This document shows positions 40,082-50,356 of a stretch of 64,000 nucleotides of DNA, piece by piece. The number at the start of each line of letters is the position of its first letter. The stretch's first letter is position 1. A program made the position numbers and the translations under genes. This DNA comes from Brevundimonas subvibrioides ATCC 15264. GTDB taxonomy: Bacteria; Pseudomonadota; Alphaproteobacteria; Caulobacterales; Caulobacteraceae. The notes beneath the pieces were generated by a model. That model was not told where the DNA came from, made no database searches, and worked only from the letters and a program-made list of their open reading frames with translations. Location of the stretch: assembly GCF_000144605.1 (NCBI RefSeq), contig NC_014375.1:1240001-1304000 (forward strand). Reading direction: 5' to 3'.

Positions 40082-42418
40082 ATGATCGTCAAGAACTCGA
40101 AATCCGGTTTGCTGGCCTTCGCCAGCCTTCTGACCCTCTCAACCGCGGCTCCTGCCATGGCGCAGGCCACCGATCAGGACCCTACCAATCTGGCCGAGAT
40201 CATCGTGACCGCCCAGAAGCGCGAGCAGTCGTCGCAAGAGGTGCCGATCGCCCTGACCGCCTATTCGGGCGAGTTCCTGAAGGAAATCGGGGTTCAGGAG
40301 TTCGAGGAACTGTCGCTGTTCGTCCCCGGCTTCGAGGTTCAGAACCAGTCGCCCAACAACCCCGGCTTCGTGATCCGAGGCATCACTTCGGATTCGGGCG
40401 AGGCTACGAACGAGCCGCGCGTGTCGGTCTTTCAGGACGGCGTATCGATCTCGCGTTCGCGCGGCTCCTACATCGAGCTTTTCGACAATGAACGGATCGA
40501 GATTGCGAAGGGCCCTCAATCGACCCTGTACGGCCGTGGCGCCCTGATCGGCGCGGTCAACGTCGTGCAGAACAAGGCGCAGCTGGATGAGCTCGGCGGG
40601 AACGCTGAAGCCGAGGTCGGCAACTACGGCTACTACATGATGGGCGGAGCGGTGAACGTACCGCTGGGCGAGGGCCTGGCGCTGCGGCTGGCCGGCCGCG
40701 TCAAAGAGCGCGACGGCTTTGTCGAGAACCTGCTGGGCGGTGAGGACTTCAACTCCACGGACACGCTGGCGTTTCGCGCCGCCTTACGGGGACAGCTGGG
40801 ACCCCGTCTGACGGCCGACGTCATCGTCAACGTGCAGTTCGACGACCCAAGCGGCACGTCGTTCAAATCTCTGACCTACGCTCCGACCAATCCCGATACG
40901 GGTGCGGTGATCGGCGACCTGGGACGCAATTCGGGAGCGGCGCTGACAACGGCGGCCGGTTTCGAGGACGACCAGCCGCTGGGACTGGACCGTTCGGTCT
41001 ATGGCGTGACCGGGCTGCTGAATTTTGAGATCAACGACGCTTTCAGCCTGTCGTCGATCACGGCCTTCCGCCAGTTCGACGGGACTGAGGTGTTCGATCC
41101 CGACGGCTTCTCCCTGCCGGTTCTGGTCTTCGCCGAAACGGCCAAGGCCGAGATGGCCAGCCAGGAACTGCGCCTGAACTACGATAACGGCGGCACGATC
41201 ACGGCCTTCGCCGGTGCCAGCTATTTCTGGGAAAAAGGTTCGCAGAGCGTGCCGCTGCGGACCAATGAGCGGCTGTTCGCCTTGCTCAATAGCGGTGGCC
41301 TGCCGCGGCCGAATGGTCTGTCGATGCCGTTCGTCAACGGAATCCCCACCCTGGCACCGCTCAAGACGAACCACACCGAGACCTACACAAACTACGGTGA
41401 GACCAAGGCGATCGACCTCTTTGCCGACGCCACGTGGGCTGTGACCGACCGGCTGGAGCTGACGGCCGGTGTGCGGTTCACGAGCGAGGACAAGGAATCC
41501 GGATACGGAGCCCAGTTGAACAACGGTGGCTCGGTGGCCGGCGGAAGCACGTCCACGGTTGCGCGGGGCCTGATCATCCAGCCCACTCTCAACGGGCTGG
41601 CCCAGTACCAGTCGCTCGAGGACGACGGTGTGACCTATCGCGCCGTGGCCCGCTATGAGCTGGCCGATACGCTGAACGTCTATGCGTCCTATGCGACGGG
41701 GCGTCGGCCGAAGGTTCTGTCGGTGGCCGGCCCTACGGCACCTCGGGGCAATGTCCGGTTCACTGAACTGCCCGCCGAGGAAGTCGAGAGCCTGGAGATC
41801 GGAGCCAAGGGCGAGTTCTTCGGTCGTACCCTCACAATCGAGGGCTCGGCCTACGACTACAACTACTCCAACTTCCAGACCACGGGCCGCAACGGCGTGC
41901 AGTTTATCACCATCAATGCGGGTGAAGCCTCGTCCTACGGCTATGAAGGTCAGGGCTCCTGGCGGCCGAGCGACATGTTCACCGCCTTCGCCACCTATGC
42001 CTACAACCACTCGCGGTTCGACAGCGGGGCGTTTGAGGGCAACCGGTTCCGGCTCTCGCCCGATCACTCCTATTCGGTCGGTGCCCGGGTATCGGCCAAG
42101 GCTCTCGGAGGCGAGTTCGCGGCAACCCCGACCTATACGTGGCAGTCCAAGGTCTTCTTCGACAACAACAACGACCGCACCGATCTGCAGAGCGCGGACC
42201 GGATCGTTGACGAGTTCCAGGACGCCTATGGTCTGATGAACCTGCGCCTGACCTACACGCCGGACAATGCGAACTGGCAGGTATCGGCCTTCGGATCGAA
42301 CCTTCTGGACGAAGAGTACATCAAGGACGCCGGGAATACGGGCGATGCGTTCGGTATCGCCACCTTCATCGCCGGTGAGCCGCGCTACTACGGCGTTGGC
42401 TTCTCCGTCAGCTACTGA
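40082..42418 (+). CDS. TonB-dependent outer-membrane receptor
   Basis: 778 aa. Signal peptide LLAFASLLTLSTAAPAMAQA, TonB box region EIIVTAQKREQSSQEVP, plug domain with FVIRGITSDSG and KGPQSTLYGRG, then a 22-strand barrel ending in an aromatic residue (VGFSVSY). IAKGPQSTLYGR is usual for FecA-like receptors of this order. Followed by PhoD and a strong hairpin, so the substrate may be an organic phosphate, but siderophores are equally possible. Confidence 0.93.
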   Translation: MIVKNSKSGLLAFASLLTLSTAAPAMAQATDQDPTNLAEIIVTAQKREQSSQEVPIALTAYSGEFLKEIGVQEFEELSLFVPGFEVQNQSPNNPGFVIRGITSDSGEATNEPRVSVFQDGVSISRSRGSYIELFDNERIEIAKGPQSTLYGRGALIGAVNVVQNKAQLDELGGNAEAEVGNYGYYMMGGAVNVPLGEGLALRLAGRVKERDGFVENLLGGEDFNSTDTLAFRAALRGQLGPRLTADVIVNVQFDDPSGTSFKSLTYAPTNPDTGAVIGDLGRNSGAALTTAAGFEDDQPLGLDRSVYGVTGLLNFEINDAFSLSSITAFRQFDGTEVFDPDGFSLPVLVFAETAKAEMASQELRLNYDNGGTITAFAGASYFWEKGSQSVPLRTNERLFALLNSGGLPRPNGLSMPFVNGIPTLAPLKTNHTETYTNYGETKAIDLFADATWAVTDRLELTAGVRFTSEDKESGYGAQLNNGGSVAGGSTSTVARGLIIQPTLNGLAQYQSLEDDGVTYRAVARYELADTLNVYASYATGRRPKVLSVAGPTAPRGNVRFTELPAEEVESLEIGAKGEFFGRTLTIEGSAYDYNYSNFQTTGRNGVQFITINAGEASSYGYEGQGSWRPSDMFTAFATYAYNHSRFDSGAFEGNRFRLSPDHSYSVGARVSAKALGGEFAATPTYTWQSKVFFDNNNDRTDLQSADRIVDEFQDAYGLMNLRLTYTPDNANWQVSAFGSNLLDEEYIKDAGNTGDAFGIATFIAGEPRYYGVGFSVSY

Positions 42419-42426
42419 CGCCACGG

Positions 42427-42456
42427 CCGCGACCGGTCCGCACGGACCGGTCGCGG
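42427..42456 (+). terminator. Hairpin between receptor and PhoD genes
   Basis: Perfect 14-bp inverted repeat CCGCGACCGGTCCG with a two-base loop. No T-tract, so it is more likely an mRNA-stabilising or attenuating stem that sets receptor:phosphatase expression than a full intrinsic terminator. Confidence 0.55.
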
Positions 42457-42491
42457 ACGACACACCGACATCTATTCTGTGGAGCTCCGTC

Positions 42492-44204
42492 ATGGCCATT
42501 GATCGCCGTAAAGTCCTTCGTCTGCTGGGCGTCGGAGCGGGGGCTTCCGGCTATGCCGCGACCGGCGCGTCGGCCATGGCGGGCGGCCAGGCCGAGACCG
42601 TCACCTTCGACCACGGCGTGGCCTCGGGGGACCCGTCCGAAACCTCGGTGCTGTTGTGGACGCGGGTCGGAACGGAGCGGCCGTCCCTGGATCTGGACTG
42701 GCAGGTCGCCGAGCACGAGGGATTTGAAACGATCGTCGCGCGCGGCACGACGACCACGTCGGCGGCGCGAGACCACACGGTCAAGGTGATTGCCGGGGGG
42801 CTGAAGCCCGGCCGGGACTATTTCTATCGGTTCGTGTCGGACGGCGGCCAAACCTCGCCGGTCGGTCGAACGCGGACCCTGCCGGCCGCATCATCGGTCG
42901 CCCCGGTTGTGTTGGCGGTGGCGTCCTGCTCCCTGCATCCCAACGGCCTGTTCAACGCCTATGACGCCATAGCGAACATGGAACGTCTGGATGCCGTCGT
43001 GCACCTGGGCGACTACATCTACGAATATGGTGCGGGCGAGAACGACTACGGCATGGCTAACGGCCGCAGGCTGAACCGTATCCCCGAGCCCGCCCACGAA
43101 ATCCTGACCCTGGCCGACTACCGGGCCCGTCACGCCCAGTACAAGGCCGACCCGGACCTGCAGGCCGCCCATGCGCGGGCACCGTGGATCGTGGTTTTTG
43201 ACGATCACGAGACCGCAAACGACAGCTATGACGGCGGGGCCGAAAACAACGAGGCAGGCGAGGCCGACTGGTCGACGCGCAAGGCCGTCGCGCTTCAGGC
43301 CTATTTCGAATGGATGCCGATCCGCGAACCCGAGGCCGGCAAGGGCCTGGCCGAGGCGACGGAACGCAGCTTCCGCTTCGGGCGCGCAGCCTCGCTGCAC
43401 ATGGTGGAGACGCGCCTGCTGGCCCGCACAAAACAGCTGGATTACGCGGCCGACTTCTATGTGCCGGGCGCGGACGGCAAGCCGACCCCGGACCGCGACG
43501 CCTTCTTCGCCAGGTTGAACGACCCCGAGCGACGTCTGCTGGGCGACCGACAGCTGAGCTGGATCGAGCGTGACGCCAAGGCCGCTGTCGATGCGGGCTG
43601 CGCCTGGCAGTTGATCGGCAATCAGGTCGTGATGGCGCGGGTCAAGGGCCCCAACATCGGCGCGATGGTCCCGGCAGAGACCATCGAGGCGGCGATCTCC
43701 ACCCTGGCTCCCGGCATCCAGACAAGGGTACGCCAGATCGTCGCCCTGTTTGGTCAGGACGTGCCCTTCAATCTGGACGCCTGGGATGGCTATCCGGCCG
43801 AGCGCGAGCGGCTGTATGCCGCCCTGAAGCGGGCAGGGGCACGCCCGGTGGTTCTGGCCGGTGACAGCCACACCTTCTGGGTCGATGCGCTGAAGGATGC
43901 GTCAGGGGCCAAGGCCGGGATCGAGTTCGGCACGACGGGCGTGACCAGCCCCAGTCCCGCCGGTTTCCTGGGACTGCCCGAGGCCCAGCTGGCTCAGGTC
44001 ATGGCGGCCCAGAACGAAGAGGTCGAGTACGTCGATTTCGGACCGCGCGGCTATATCGCCCTGACCCTGACGCCCGAAACCGTCCGGGCGGAACTGATCG
44101 GCGTCTCGACGATCGATTCCAAGCCCTACACGACCACGGTGGTGCGCCGGTACGAGGTCCGGGCCGAGGGCCGGGGCCAGTTCGGCGATCTGGTCCAGGT
44201 CTGA
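42492..44204 (+). CDS. phoD: PhoD-family alkaline phosphatase/phosphodiesterase
   Basis: 570 aa. Tat-type signal with DRRKVLRLLG, then FDHGVASGDPSETSVLLWTR, the PhoD N-terminal Ig-like domain. The catalytic part has LGDYIYEYG, VFDDHETAND and GDSHTFWVDAL, the Fe/Ca ligands. Releases phosphate from organic esters in the periplasm. Probably cotranscribed with the TonB receptor upstream (73 bp apart). Confidence 0.92.
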   Translation: MAIDRRKVLRLLGVGAGASGYAATGASAMAGGQAETVTFDHGVASGDPSETSVLLWTRVGTERPSLDLDWQVAEHEGFETIVARGTTTTSAARDHTVKVIAGGLKPGRDYFYRFVSDGGQTSPVGRTRTLPAASSVAPVVLAVASCSLHPNGLFNAYDAIANMERLDAVVHLGDYIYEYGAGENDYGMANGRRLNRIPEPAHEILTLADYRARHAQYKADPDLQAAHARAPWIVVFDDHETANDSYDGGAENNEAGEADWSTRKAVALQAYFEWMPIREPEAGKGLAEATERSFRFGRAASLHMVETRLLARTKQLDYAADFYVPGADGKPTPDRDAFFARLNDPERRLLGDRQLSWIERDAKAAVDAGCAWQLIGNQVVMARVKGPNIGAMVPAETIEAAISTLAPGIQTRVRQIVALFGQDVPFNLDAWDGYPAERERLYAALKRAGARPVVLAGDSHTFWVDALKDASGAKAGIEFGTTGVTSPSPAGFLGLPEAQLAQVMAAQNEEVEYVDFGPRGYIALTLTPETVRAELIGVSTIDSKPYTTTVVRRYEVRAEGRGQFGDLVQV

Positions 44205-44233
44205 CGGTCCGACACACGCGAGGCGTTCAGGAA

Positions 44234-44273
44234 AAAGGCGGCCGATGCGAAATCGGCCGCCTTTCGTGTTTTT
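44234..44273. terminator. Bidirectional intrinsic terminator between phoD and fba
   Basis: Stem AAAGGCGGCCGAT/ATCGGCCGCCTTT (13 bp) with a five-base loop, then GTTTTT on the plus strand and a T-run on the minus strand from AAAAA. It serves the convergent phoD and fba genes. Confidence 0.9.
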
Positions 44274-44276
44274 GGA

Positions 44277-45359
44277 TCAGGCCGCGACGGTCTCGCGACC
44301 ATAGACGGGATCGAGCGCGCCGGAGGCATAGCGCTTGGCCATCTGGGCGGTGGACATGGGGCGGATCTTGGAGGCCTGGCCTTCGCAGCCGAACTGCTGG
44401 AAGCGTTCCGCGCAGAGCTTGCGCATGGCTTCCTTGGCGGGCTTCAGATAGGCGCGCGGGTCGAACTCGCCGGGCTTTTCGGCCAGCACCTTCCGGATCG
44501 CGCCGGTCATGGCCATGCGGTTGTCGGTGTCGATGTTGATCTTGCGCACGCCGTGCTTGATGCCACGCTGGATTTCCTCGACCGGCACGCCCCACGTCTG
44601 GGGCATCTGGCCGCCGTACTCATTGATGATGTCCTGCAGGTCCTGAGGCACGCTGGACGAGCCGTGCATGACCAGATGGGTGTCCGGCAGGCGGCGGTGG
44701 ATTTCCTCGATGACGTGCATGGCCAGGACTTCGCCGTCGGGCTTCCTGCTGAACTTGTAGGCCCCGTGCGAGGTGCCCATGGCGATGGCCAGGGCGTCGA
44801 CCTTGGTGCGGCTGACGAAATCGACGGCCTGATCGGGGTCGGTCAGCAGGGCGGCATGATCCAGAACGCCCTCGAAGCCGTGGCCGTCCTCGGCCTCGCC
44901 CATGCCCGTTTCAAGGCTGCCGAGCACGCCCAGTTCGCCCTCGACCGAGACACCGCAGCTGTGGGCCATCTCGACCACGCGGCGGGTGACGTCGACGTTG
45001 TAGTCGTAGTCGGCGGGGGTTTTGGCATCTTCCTTCAGGCTGCCGTCCATCATCACCGAGGTGAAGCCGTACTGGATGGCGGTGGCGCAGGTCGCGGGGC
45101 CGTTGCCATGGTCCTGGTGCATGCAGACCGGGATGTGCGGATAGAGTTCGGCGAGGGCGTCGATCAGCTTGGCCAGGACGATGTCGTTGGCGTAGGAGCG
45201 CGCCCCGCGGCTGGCCTGGATGATGACCGGCGCGTTGACGGCCTCGGCCGCCTCCATGATCGCCAGGCCCTGTTCCATGTTGTTGATATTGTAGGCCGGC
45301 AGGCCGTAGTCGTTCTCGGCCGCATGGTCGAGAAGCTGTCGCAGCGTGATGCGCGCCAT
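44277..45359 (-). CDS. fba: Class II fructose-bisphosphate aldolase
   Basis: 360 aa, zinc enzyme splitting fructose-1,6-bisphosphate in glycolysis. [10 protein letters not shown] holds the metal His, [13 protein letters not shown] the conserved Glu strand, and GTSHGAYKF and HGSSSVPQ the phosphate-binding residues. Third of the gap-pgk-fba set on this strand. ATG preceded by GGGG and a 78-bp gap to pgk. Confidence 0.95.
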   Translation of the reverse strand: MARITLRQLLDHAAENDYGLPAYNINNMEQGLAIMEAAEAVNAPVIIQASRGARSYANDIVLAKLIDALAELYPHIPVCMHQDHGNGPATCATAIQYGFTSVMMDGSLKEDAKTPADYDYNVDVTRRVVEMAHSCGVSVEGELGVLGSLETGMGEAEDGHGFEGVLDHAALLTDPDQAVDFVSRTKVDALAIAMGTSHGAYKFSRKPDGEVLAMHVIEEIHRRLPDTHLVMHGSSSVPQDLQDIINEYGGQMPQTWGVPVEEIQRGIKHGVRKINIDTDNRMAMTGAIRKVLAEKPGEFDPRAYLKPAKEAMRKLCAERFQQFGCEGQASKIRPMSTAQMAKRYASGALDPVYGRETVAA

Positions 45360-45436
45360 GAGAAATCCCCTGAGACTGTGTTTTGCCCAGCCTTTAGCGG
45401 GCGCACGCGCTCAAGTCACGCCGTGTTACATGCGTT

Positions 45437-46633
45437 TCAGGCGCGGAGCGCCTCGACGCCGGGCAGGGGCTTGCCCTCCATCCATTCCAGGAAGGCCCCG
45501 CCCGCGGTGCTGACGAAGGTCATGTCGTCGACGACGCCCGCATGGTTGAGAGCCGAGACGGTGTCGCCGCCACCGCCGACCGCGACCAGCACGCCCGCCT
45601 TGGCCAGGGCCGCCGCGTGATGGGCGACGGCGACTGTGGCGGTGTCGAAGGGCGGGACCTCGAACACGCCCAGCGGGCCGTTCCAGATCAGGGTCTTCGA
45701 AGCCGTCAGGGCCTCGACCAGGCGGGCGACGGTGGCGGGACCGGCGTCCAGGATCTTGTCGTCGGCGGACAGGGCATCACCGGCCATGAAGACGCGGCTG
45801 GCGGCTCCCGGCTTGACCTCGGTGGCGACGACGAAGTCGACGGGAAGGAGCATCTCGCAGCCTTTGGTCTTTGCCTCGGCGATGATCTCCAGCGCGGTGT
45901 CGGCCATGTCGCGTTCGGCCAGCGAGCCGCCGATGTCGACCCCTTGTGCGAACAGGAAGGTGTTGGCCATGCCGCCGCCGATGGCGAGCCGGTCCAGCTT
46001 GCCGACGAGATTCTTCAGCAGATCCAATTTGGTCGAGACCTTGGCCCCGCCGACGATGCCGATGACCGGCTTCTTCGGATTGCCCAGGGCAGCGTCCAGC
46101 GCCTCGAGCTCGCGGCGCATGGATTCGCCGGCATAGGCGGGCAGCAGGCGGGCGAGGCCCTCGGTCGAGGCGTGGGCCCGGTGCGCGGCGGAGAAGGCGT
46201 CGTTGACGTAGAGGTCGCCGAGGTCGGCCAGTTGTTGCGCGAAGGCAGGGTCGTTGGCCTCTTCGCCCGCATGGAAGCGGACGTTCTCCAGCAGGACCAC
46301 GCCGCCGGCGTCGAGGTCGGCGATAGCCGATTTGGCCTCGTCGCCGATGCAGTCGGTGGCGAAGCGGACGGGAGCGCCGAGCAGGTGCTCGAGGTCGTCG
46401 ACGACCGGCTGCAGGCTCATCGACGGGACGACCTTGCCCTTGGGCCGGTCGAAATGCGCCAGCAGGGCGACCTTGGCGCCCAGATCGCGCAGCTTGTTGA
46501 TCGTCGGCAGGGCGACGCGCAGGCGGGTGTCGTCGGTAACCTTGCCGCCCTCCATCGGGACGTTGAAATCCACGCGGACGAGGGCGGTCTGGCCGGCCAG
46601 GGACCCGGCGTCATCGAGGGTGCGGAAAGTCAT
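45437..46633 (-). CDS. pgk: Phosphoglycerate kinase
   Basis: 398 aa. [19 protein letters not shown] is the N-domain signature; [25 protein letters not shown] and [13 protein letters not shown] are the substrate and nucleotide loops. Standard length. A palindromic repeat element separates it from gap upstream. Confidence 0.96.
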   Translation of the reverse strand: MTFRTLDDAGSLAGQTALVRVDFNVPMEGGKVTDDTRLRVALPTINKLRDLGAKVALLAHFDRPKGKVVPSMSLQPVVDDLEHLLGAPVRFATDCIGDEAKSAIADLDAGGVVLLENVRFHAGEEANDPAFAQQLADLGDLYVNDAFSAAHRAHASTEGLARLLPAYAGESMRRELEALDAALGNPKKPVIGIVGGAKVSTKLDLLKNLVGKLDRLAIGGGMANTFLFAQGVDIGGSLAERDMADTALEIIAEAKTKGCEMLLPVDFVVATEVKPGAASRVFMAGDALSADDKILDAGPATVARLVEALTASKTLIWNGPLGVFEVPPFDTATVAVAHHAAALAKAGVLVAVGGGGDTVSALNHAGVVDDMTFVSTAGGAFLEWMEGKPLPGVEALRA

Positions 46634-46644
46634 GGTCTGCTCCT

Positions 46645-46812
46645 GTCTCCTCCCCGTCGGCGCAGGCGATGGGGAGGTGGCGCGGCGCCCTTTGCGCCGT
46701 GACGGAGGGGTTCTTCACCCCGGAGTTCGGAGAGGCGTCAAGAGCCCCTCCACCCCCGCGCAAGCGCGCGGCGGTCCCCCTCCCCATCGCCAGGAGGCGA
46801 CGGGGAGGAGAC
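46645..46812. repeat. Palindromic element between gap and pgk
   Basis: Full copy of the GTCTCCTCCC type seen at 23711-23878: same ends, GGGGAGGTGGCGCGGC arm, TGACGGAGGGG and CCCCTCCACCC middle. Its presence in an ordinary glycolytic operon shows the family is dispersed in this genome and not GTA-specific. Confidence 0.8.
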
Positions 46813-46817
46813 GCGGT

Positions 46818-47825
46818 CTACATCAGCTTCGCCATCACCAGCGCGGTGTCGGCCATCCGCGTGGCGAAGCCCCACTCGTTGTCGTACCAGGTCAGGACGC
46901 GGGCGAGCTTGCCGTCGACGACCTGGGTCTGGGGCAGGGCGGCGGTCGAGGAGGCGGCGATGTGGTTCAGGTCGTGGGAGACCAGGGGCTCGTCGGTGGT
47001 GGCCAGGACGCCCTTCATCGGGCCGTCGGCGGCGGCCTGGAGCGCGGCGTTGATTTCCTCGACCGTGACCTCGCGGCCGGCGACGACCTTCAGGTCGACG
47101 ACCGAGACGTTCGGGGTCGGGACGCGGATCGAGGAGCCGTCCAGCTTGCCCTTCAGCTCCGGCAGGACGAGGCCCAGCGCCTTGGCGGCACCGGTCGAGG
47201 TCGGGATCATCGACAGGGCCGCGGCGCGGGCGCGGTACAGGTCCTTGTGCATCGTATCCAGCGTCGGCTGGTCGCCGGTGTAGGAGTGGATCGTGGTCAT
47301 GTAGCCGCGCTCGATCCCGAACAGGTCGTGCAGGACCTTGGCGACGGGCGCGAGGGCGTTGGTGGTGCAGCTGCCGTTCGAGACGATGATGTCCTCGGCC
47401 GTCAGGGTGTCGTGGTTGACCTTGTAGACGATGGTCTTGTCGGCGTTGTCGCCGGGGGCCGAGATCAGGACGCGCTTGGCGCCGGCCTTCAGGTGCGCCT
47501 CGGCCTTGTCGCGGGCGGTGAAGATGCCCGTGCACTCGAAGGCGATGTCGACGTTCAGGTCCTTGTGCGGCAGGTTGGCCGGATCGCGTTCGGCCGTGAC
47601 CTTGATCTTGCCCAGGCCCACGTCGATCCAGTCGTCGCCGTGGCTGATGACGCCGGGGAAGCGGCCGTGGACGCTGTCGTACTTCAGCAGGTGGGCGTTG
47701 GTCGCCACCGGGCCCAGGTCGTTGATCGCCACCACCTCGATGTCGCGACGGCCATGCTCGACGATGGAGCGCAGGACGAGGCGGCCGATGCGGCCGAAAC
47801 CGTTGATGGCGACGCGGACGGTCAT
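46818..47825 (-). CDS. gap: Glyceraldehyde-3-phosphate dehydrogenase, type I
   Basis: 335 aa. VAINGFGRIGRLVLRS binds NAD, SNGSCTTNALAPV contains the catalytic Cys, HSYTGDQ is its partner His region, and WYDNEWGFATRM is the C-terminal signature. First gene of the glycolytic group on this strand. Confidence 0.96.
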   Translation of the reverse strand: MTVRVAINGFGRIGRLVLRSIVEHGRRDIEVVAINDLGPVATNAHLLKYDSVHGRFPGVISHGDDWIDVGLGKIKVTAERDPANLPHKDLNVDIAFECTGIFTARDKAEAHLKAGAKRVLISAPGDNADKTIVYKVNHDTLTAEDIIVSNGSCTTNALAPVAKVLHDLFGIERGYMTTIHSYTGDQPTLDTMHKDLYRARAAALSMIPTSTGAAKALGLVLPELKGKLDGSSIRVPTPNVSVVDLKVVAGREVTVEEINAALQAAADGPMKGVLATTDEPLVSHDLNHIAASSTAALPQTQVVDGKLARVLTWYDNEWGFATRMADTALVMAKLM

Positions 47826-47930
47826 GGGCGAGGTCTCCTGAAGCGGTGTTTTCCGGTTGGCGCTTCAATGGAACCCAAGGGCGCGGGGATCAACCCCGCA
47901 GGCGTCACATGGCGTGAAGGATTGTATCGC

Positions 47931-49514
47931 TCAGCCGGTCAGCGGCACCGACAGCCTGGCCTCCAGACCCCCGCCCGGCCGGTTTGACAGGGTCACGTCG
48001 CCCCCTGCCGCCCGCGCCGCCTGACGCGCCACGGCCAGACCCAGACCCGCGCCGCCCGTCTGGCGATTGCGCGAGCGTTCCCCTCGGTGGAAGGGCTCGA
48101 ACACGGCGTCCAGTTCGTCGTCGGCCAGCCCGGGGCCGCCATCGGAGACGGTGATGACCGCACGGTCGCCCTGTCGACTGGCCTCGACGCGCGCGGTGCC
48201 GGCGAACTTCACGGCATTGTCGATCAGGTTGGCGACGGCCCGTCGCAGCGCGGCCGGGTCGCCCGTGACCGGCAGGGACTTGCCGCCGACGAACGCGACC
48301 GCGGCTCCGGTCTCGGCAAACCCGCTGGCGCAGGTCTCGGCGATCGCGGCGAGGTCCAGCGGCTCGCGGCGCTCGGTCTGGGCCTCGCCGCGAACGAAGG
48401 CCATGGCCTGGGCGATCAGGGCGTCCATCTCTTCGACATCCGACGCCATCTTGTCGCGTAGGGCATCGGGTGCCTGTTCGGCGCGAAACCTCAGACGGGT
48501 CAGCGGAGTGCGCAGGTCGTGGGCGATGGCGGCGATGGTCTGGGTGCGCTGGCGCATATGACCACGGATCGCGGCCTGCATGTCGTTGAAGGCGGTGATG
48601 GCGGTGCGGACCTCGCTGGGCCCGGCGGGGGTCAGGGGCGGGGCATCGGGATCGGCCCCCAGACGCTCGGCCGCCTGGGCGAACACGCGGATCGGCCGGG
48701 TCAGCCGACGCGCCATCAGCCAGACGAGCGGGGCCAGAAGCAGGGCGGTGATGCCGAGCGCGATCAGCAGACGCATCTGCCAGGGATCGATCAGGCCATG
48801 CGGCGGCTCCACCGTCGCCCAGCGCCCGTCGGGCAGGCGCAGCGAGGCGGCGAAGGGCGTGAAGGTCAGCCGGTCGGCCAGAACCGTGAACCGGGTCTGG
48901 CGATCGCCCGGTGCGGCCAACTGAACCGTAACCTCCGGCGGCGTCGCGTTTGGCCCGGCCTGGCCCGTCGAAAGAGGCTCCAACCGGATCAGGGCGCGTC
49001 CCAGGGCTTCTTCCAGGGCCCGACGGTCGGGGGGCGTCGGCGGCGGTCCGGGCGGCACCTGGCCCGGTGCCTGAGTGATGACGAAGCGTTCCATGCGGCG
49101 TTCGCCGATCTCGACCCGTCCGTCGCGCTGACCGTCCAGCAATCGGGGGCCGGGGCCTCGCCTCTGATTGCCGAATTCGGTGCGCTCGGGGGCCAGGCGG
49201 ACCTTTACGGCACTGACAGGGACCCCCAGCCGCTGAGCGAGCGCCATGGTGATGCCGGTTTCGATCGGTCCCGGGCCGACCTCGGTCACGCCCGGCTGCG
49301 CCGACACCGATCGCCTGAGCGTGCGCCCGTCCGACGTTTCCGCCGGCTTGCCCTGCAGCGCATCGGCGGCTGCGGAGATGCTGAACCCGGCCGGTCGCGG
49401 GGCCGGGGCCAGCAGGACGACGGCGAAGGTCACGGCCTGGGTCGCGATCACGGCGAACACGGCCAGCAAGGCGACCTGGACCAGGACCGACAGGGACGAC
49501 AGGGGGTTCTTCAT
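47931..49514 (-). CDS. EnvZ-type sensor histidine kinase
   Basis: 527 aa. N-terminal helix (VLVQVALLAVFAVIATQAVTF), a large periplasmic region (50-245), second helix (LLIALGITALLLAPLVWLMA), HAMP, HisKA with IAAIAHDLRTPLTRLRF (phosphorylated His) and ATPase with LIDNAVKF and DGGPGLAD. ATG overlaps the regulator stop (ATGA), forming a two-gene operon. The signal is unknown. Confidence 0.93.
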   Translation of the reverse strand: MKNPLSSLSVLVQVALLAVFAVIATQAVTFAVVLLAPAPRPAGFSISAAADALQGKPAETSDGRTLRRSVSAQPGVTEVGPGPIETGITMALAQRLGVPVSAVKVRLAPERTEFGNQRRGPGPRLLDGQRDGRVEIGERRMERFVITQAPGQVPPGPPPTPPDRRALEEALGRALIRLEPLSTGQAGPNATPPEVTVQLAAPGDRQTRFTVLADRLTFTPFAASLRLPDGRWATVEPPHGLIDPWQMRLLIALGITALLLAPLVWLMARRLTRPIRVFAQAAERLGADPDAPPLTPAGPSEVRTAITAFNDMQAAIRGHMRQRTQTIAAIAHDLRTPLTRLRFRAEQAPDALRDKMASDVEEMDALIAQAMAFVRGEAQTERREPLDLAAIAETCASGFAETGAAVAFVGGKSLPVTGDPAALRRAVANLIDNAVKFAGTARVEASRQGDRAVITVSDGGPGLADDELDAVFEPFHRGERSRNRQTGGAGLGLAVARQAARAAGGDVTLSNRPGGGLEARLSVPLTG

Positions 49515-50230
49515 GCCCGGCCACCGCGTTCGGCCTTTCGCACGCGGGCGTCGAACCGGTAGCCCTCGCCCCGGATGGTGGTGATCAGGTCGCGGCCGGA
49601 GCCGTCGTCGAGTTTCTTTCTCAGGCGGCTGATCTGGACGTCCATGGCGCGGTCGAAGACGTCGGCCTCGGTGCCGCGGGCCGCCTCCAGCAACTGGTCG
49701 CGGGTCAGGACCCGGCCGGGCCGCTCGACAAAGGCCCGCAGCAGGCCGAACTCCCCGGCCGACAGCTGGACGGGTTCGCCGTTGGACCGCTTCAGTTCGC
49801 GCCGCACCAGGTCCAGGGTCCAGCCGTCGAAGGTCAGGGCCGCCTCGGCCGGCGTGTCGTCGTCGCGGGGGCGGCGCAGCACGGCCCGGATCCGGGCCAG
49901 CAGCTCGCGCGGATTGCAGGGCTTGGCCAGATAGTCGTCGGCCCCCAGCTCAAGCCCCACGATCCGGTCCGTGTCCTCGCCCATGGCCGACAGCATGACG
50001 ACCGGCGGGGTGCCCGACAGGCGGCGCACGACCGACAGGCCGTCCTCGCCCGGCATCATCAGGTCCAGCACGATCAGATCCGTGGGCCCGGACGCCAGGG
50101 CCCGGTCCATCTCGGCGGCGGAGGCGGCCCCGCGCGCCTCATAGCCGTGCTGGCCGAGGTATTCGCACAGCACCTCGCGGATGCCGGGGTCGTCGTCGAC
50201 GACCAGGATGCGGGCGGGCGTGTCGCTCAT
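49511..50230 (-). CDS. OmpR-type response regulator
   Basis: 239 aa. Receiver with DDD acidic pocket (VVDDDPG), phosphorylated Asp in LIVLDLMMPGEDG, Lys in YLAKPCNP. C-terminal winged helix (LSAGEFGLLRAFVERPGRVLTRDQLLE...VDVQISRLRKKL). ATG 50230 (MSDTPAR) chosen over seven residues earlier because the receiver begins soon after. Divergent from the EF-hand gene, which may be a target. Confidence 0.93.
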   Translation of the reverse strand: MSDTPARILVVDDDPGIREVLCEYLGQHGYEARGAASAAEMDRALASGPTDLIVLDLMMPGEDGLSVVRRLSGTPPVVMLSAMGEDTDRIVGLELGADDYLAKPCNPRELLARIRAVLRRPRDDDTPAEAALTFDGWTLDLVRRELKRSNGEPVQLSAGEFGLLRAFVERPGRVLTRDQLLEAARGTEADVFDRAMDVQISRLRKKLDDGSGRDLITTIRGEGYRFDARVRKAERGGRA

Positions 50231-50356
50231 ACCGCCTTGATGCCATCCCAACGGCGCCGCGTCATTTCAACGCTGAAACAATCCGCACGCGGCGTGAAAT
50301 ACGGCTGCAAGCCTCGCATGGTCCAAGCGGGGAACCAGAAACGAGGACCCGCCTCC

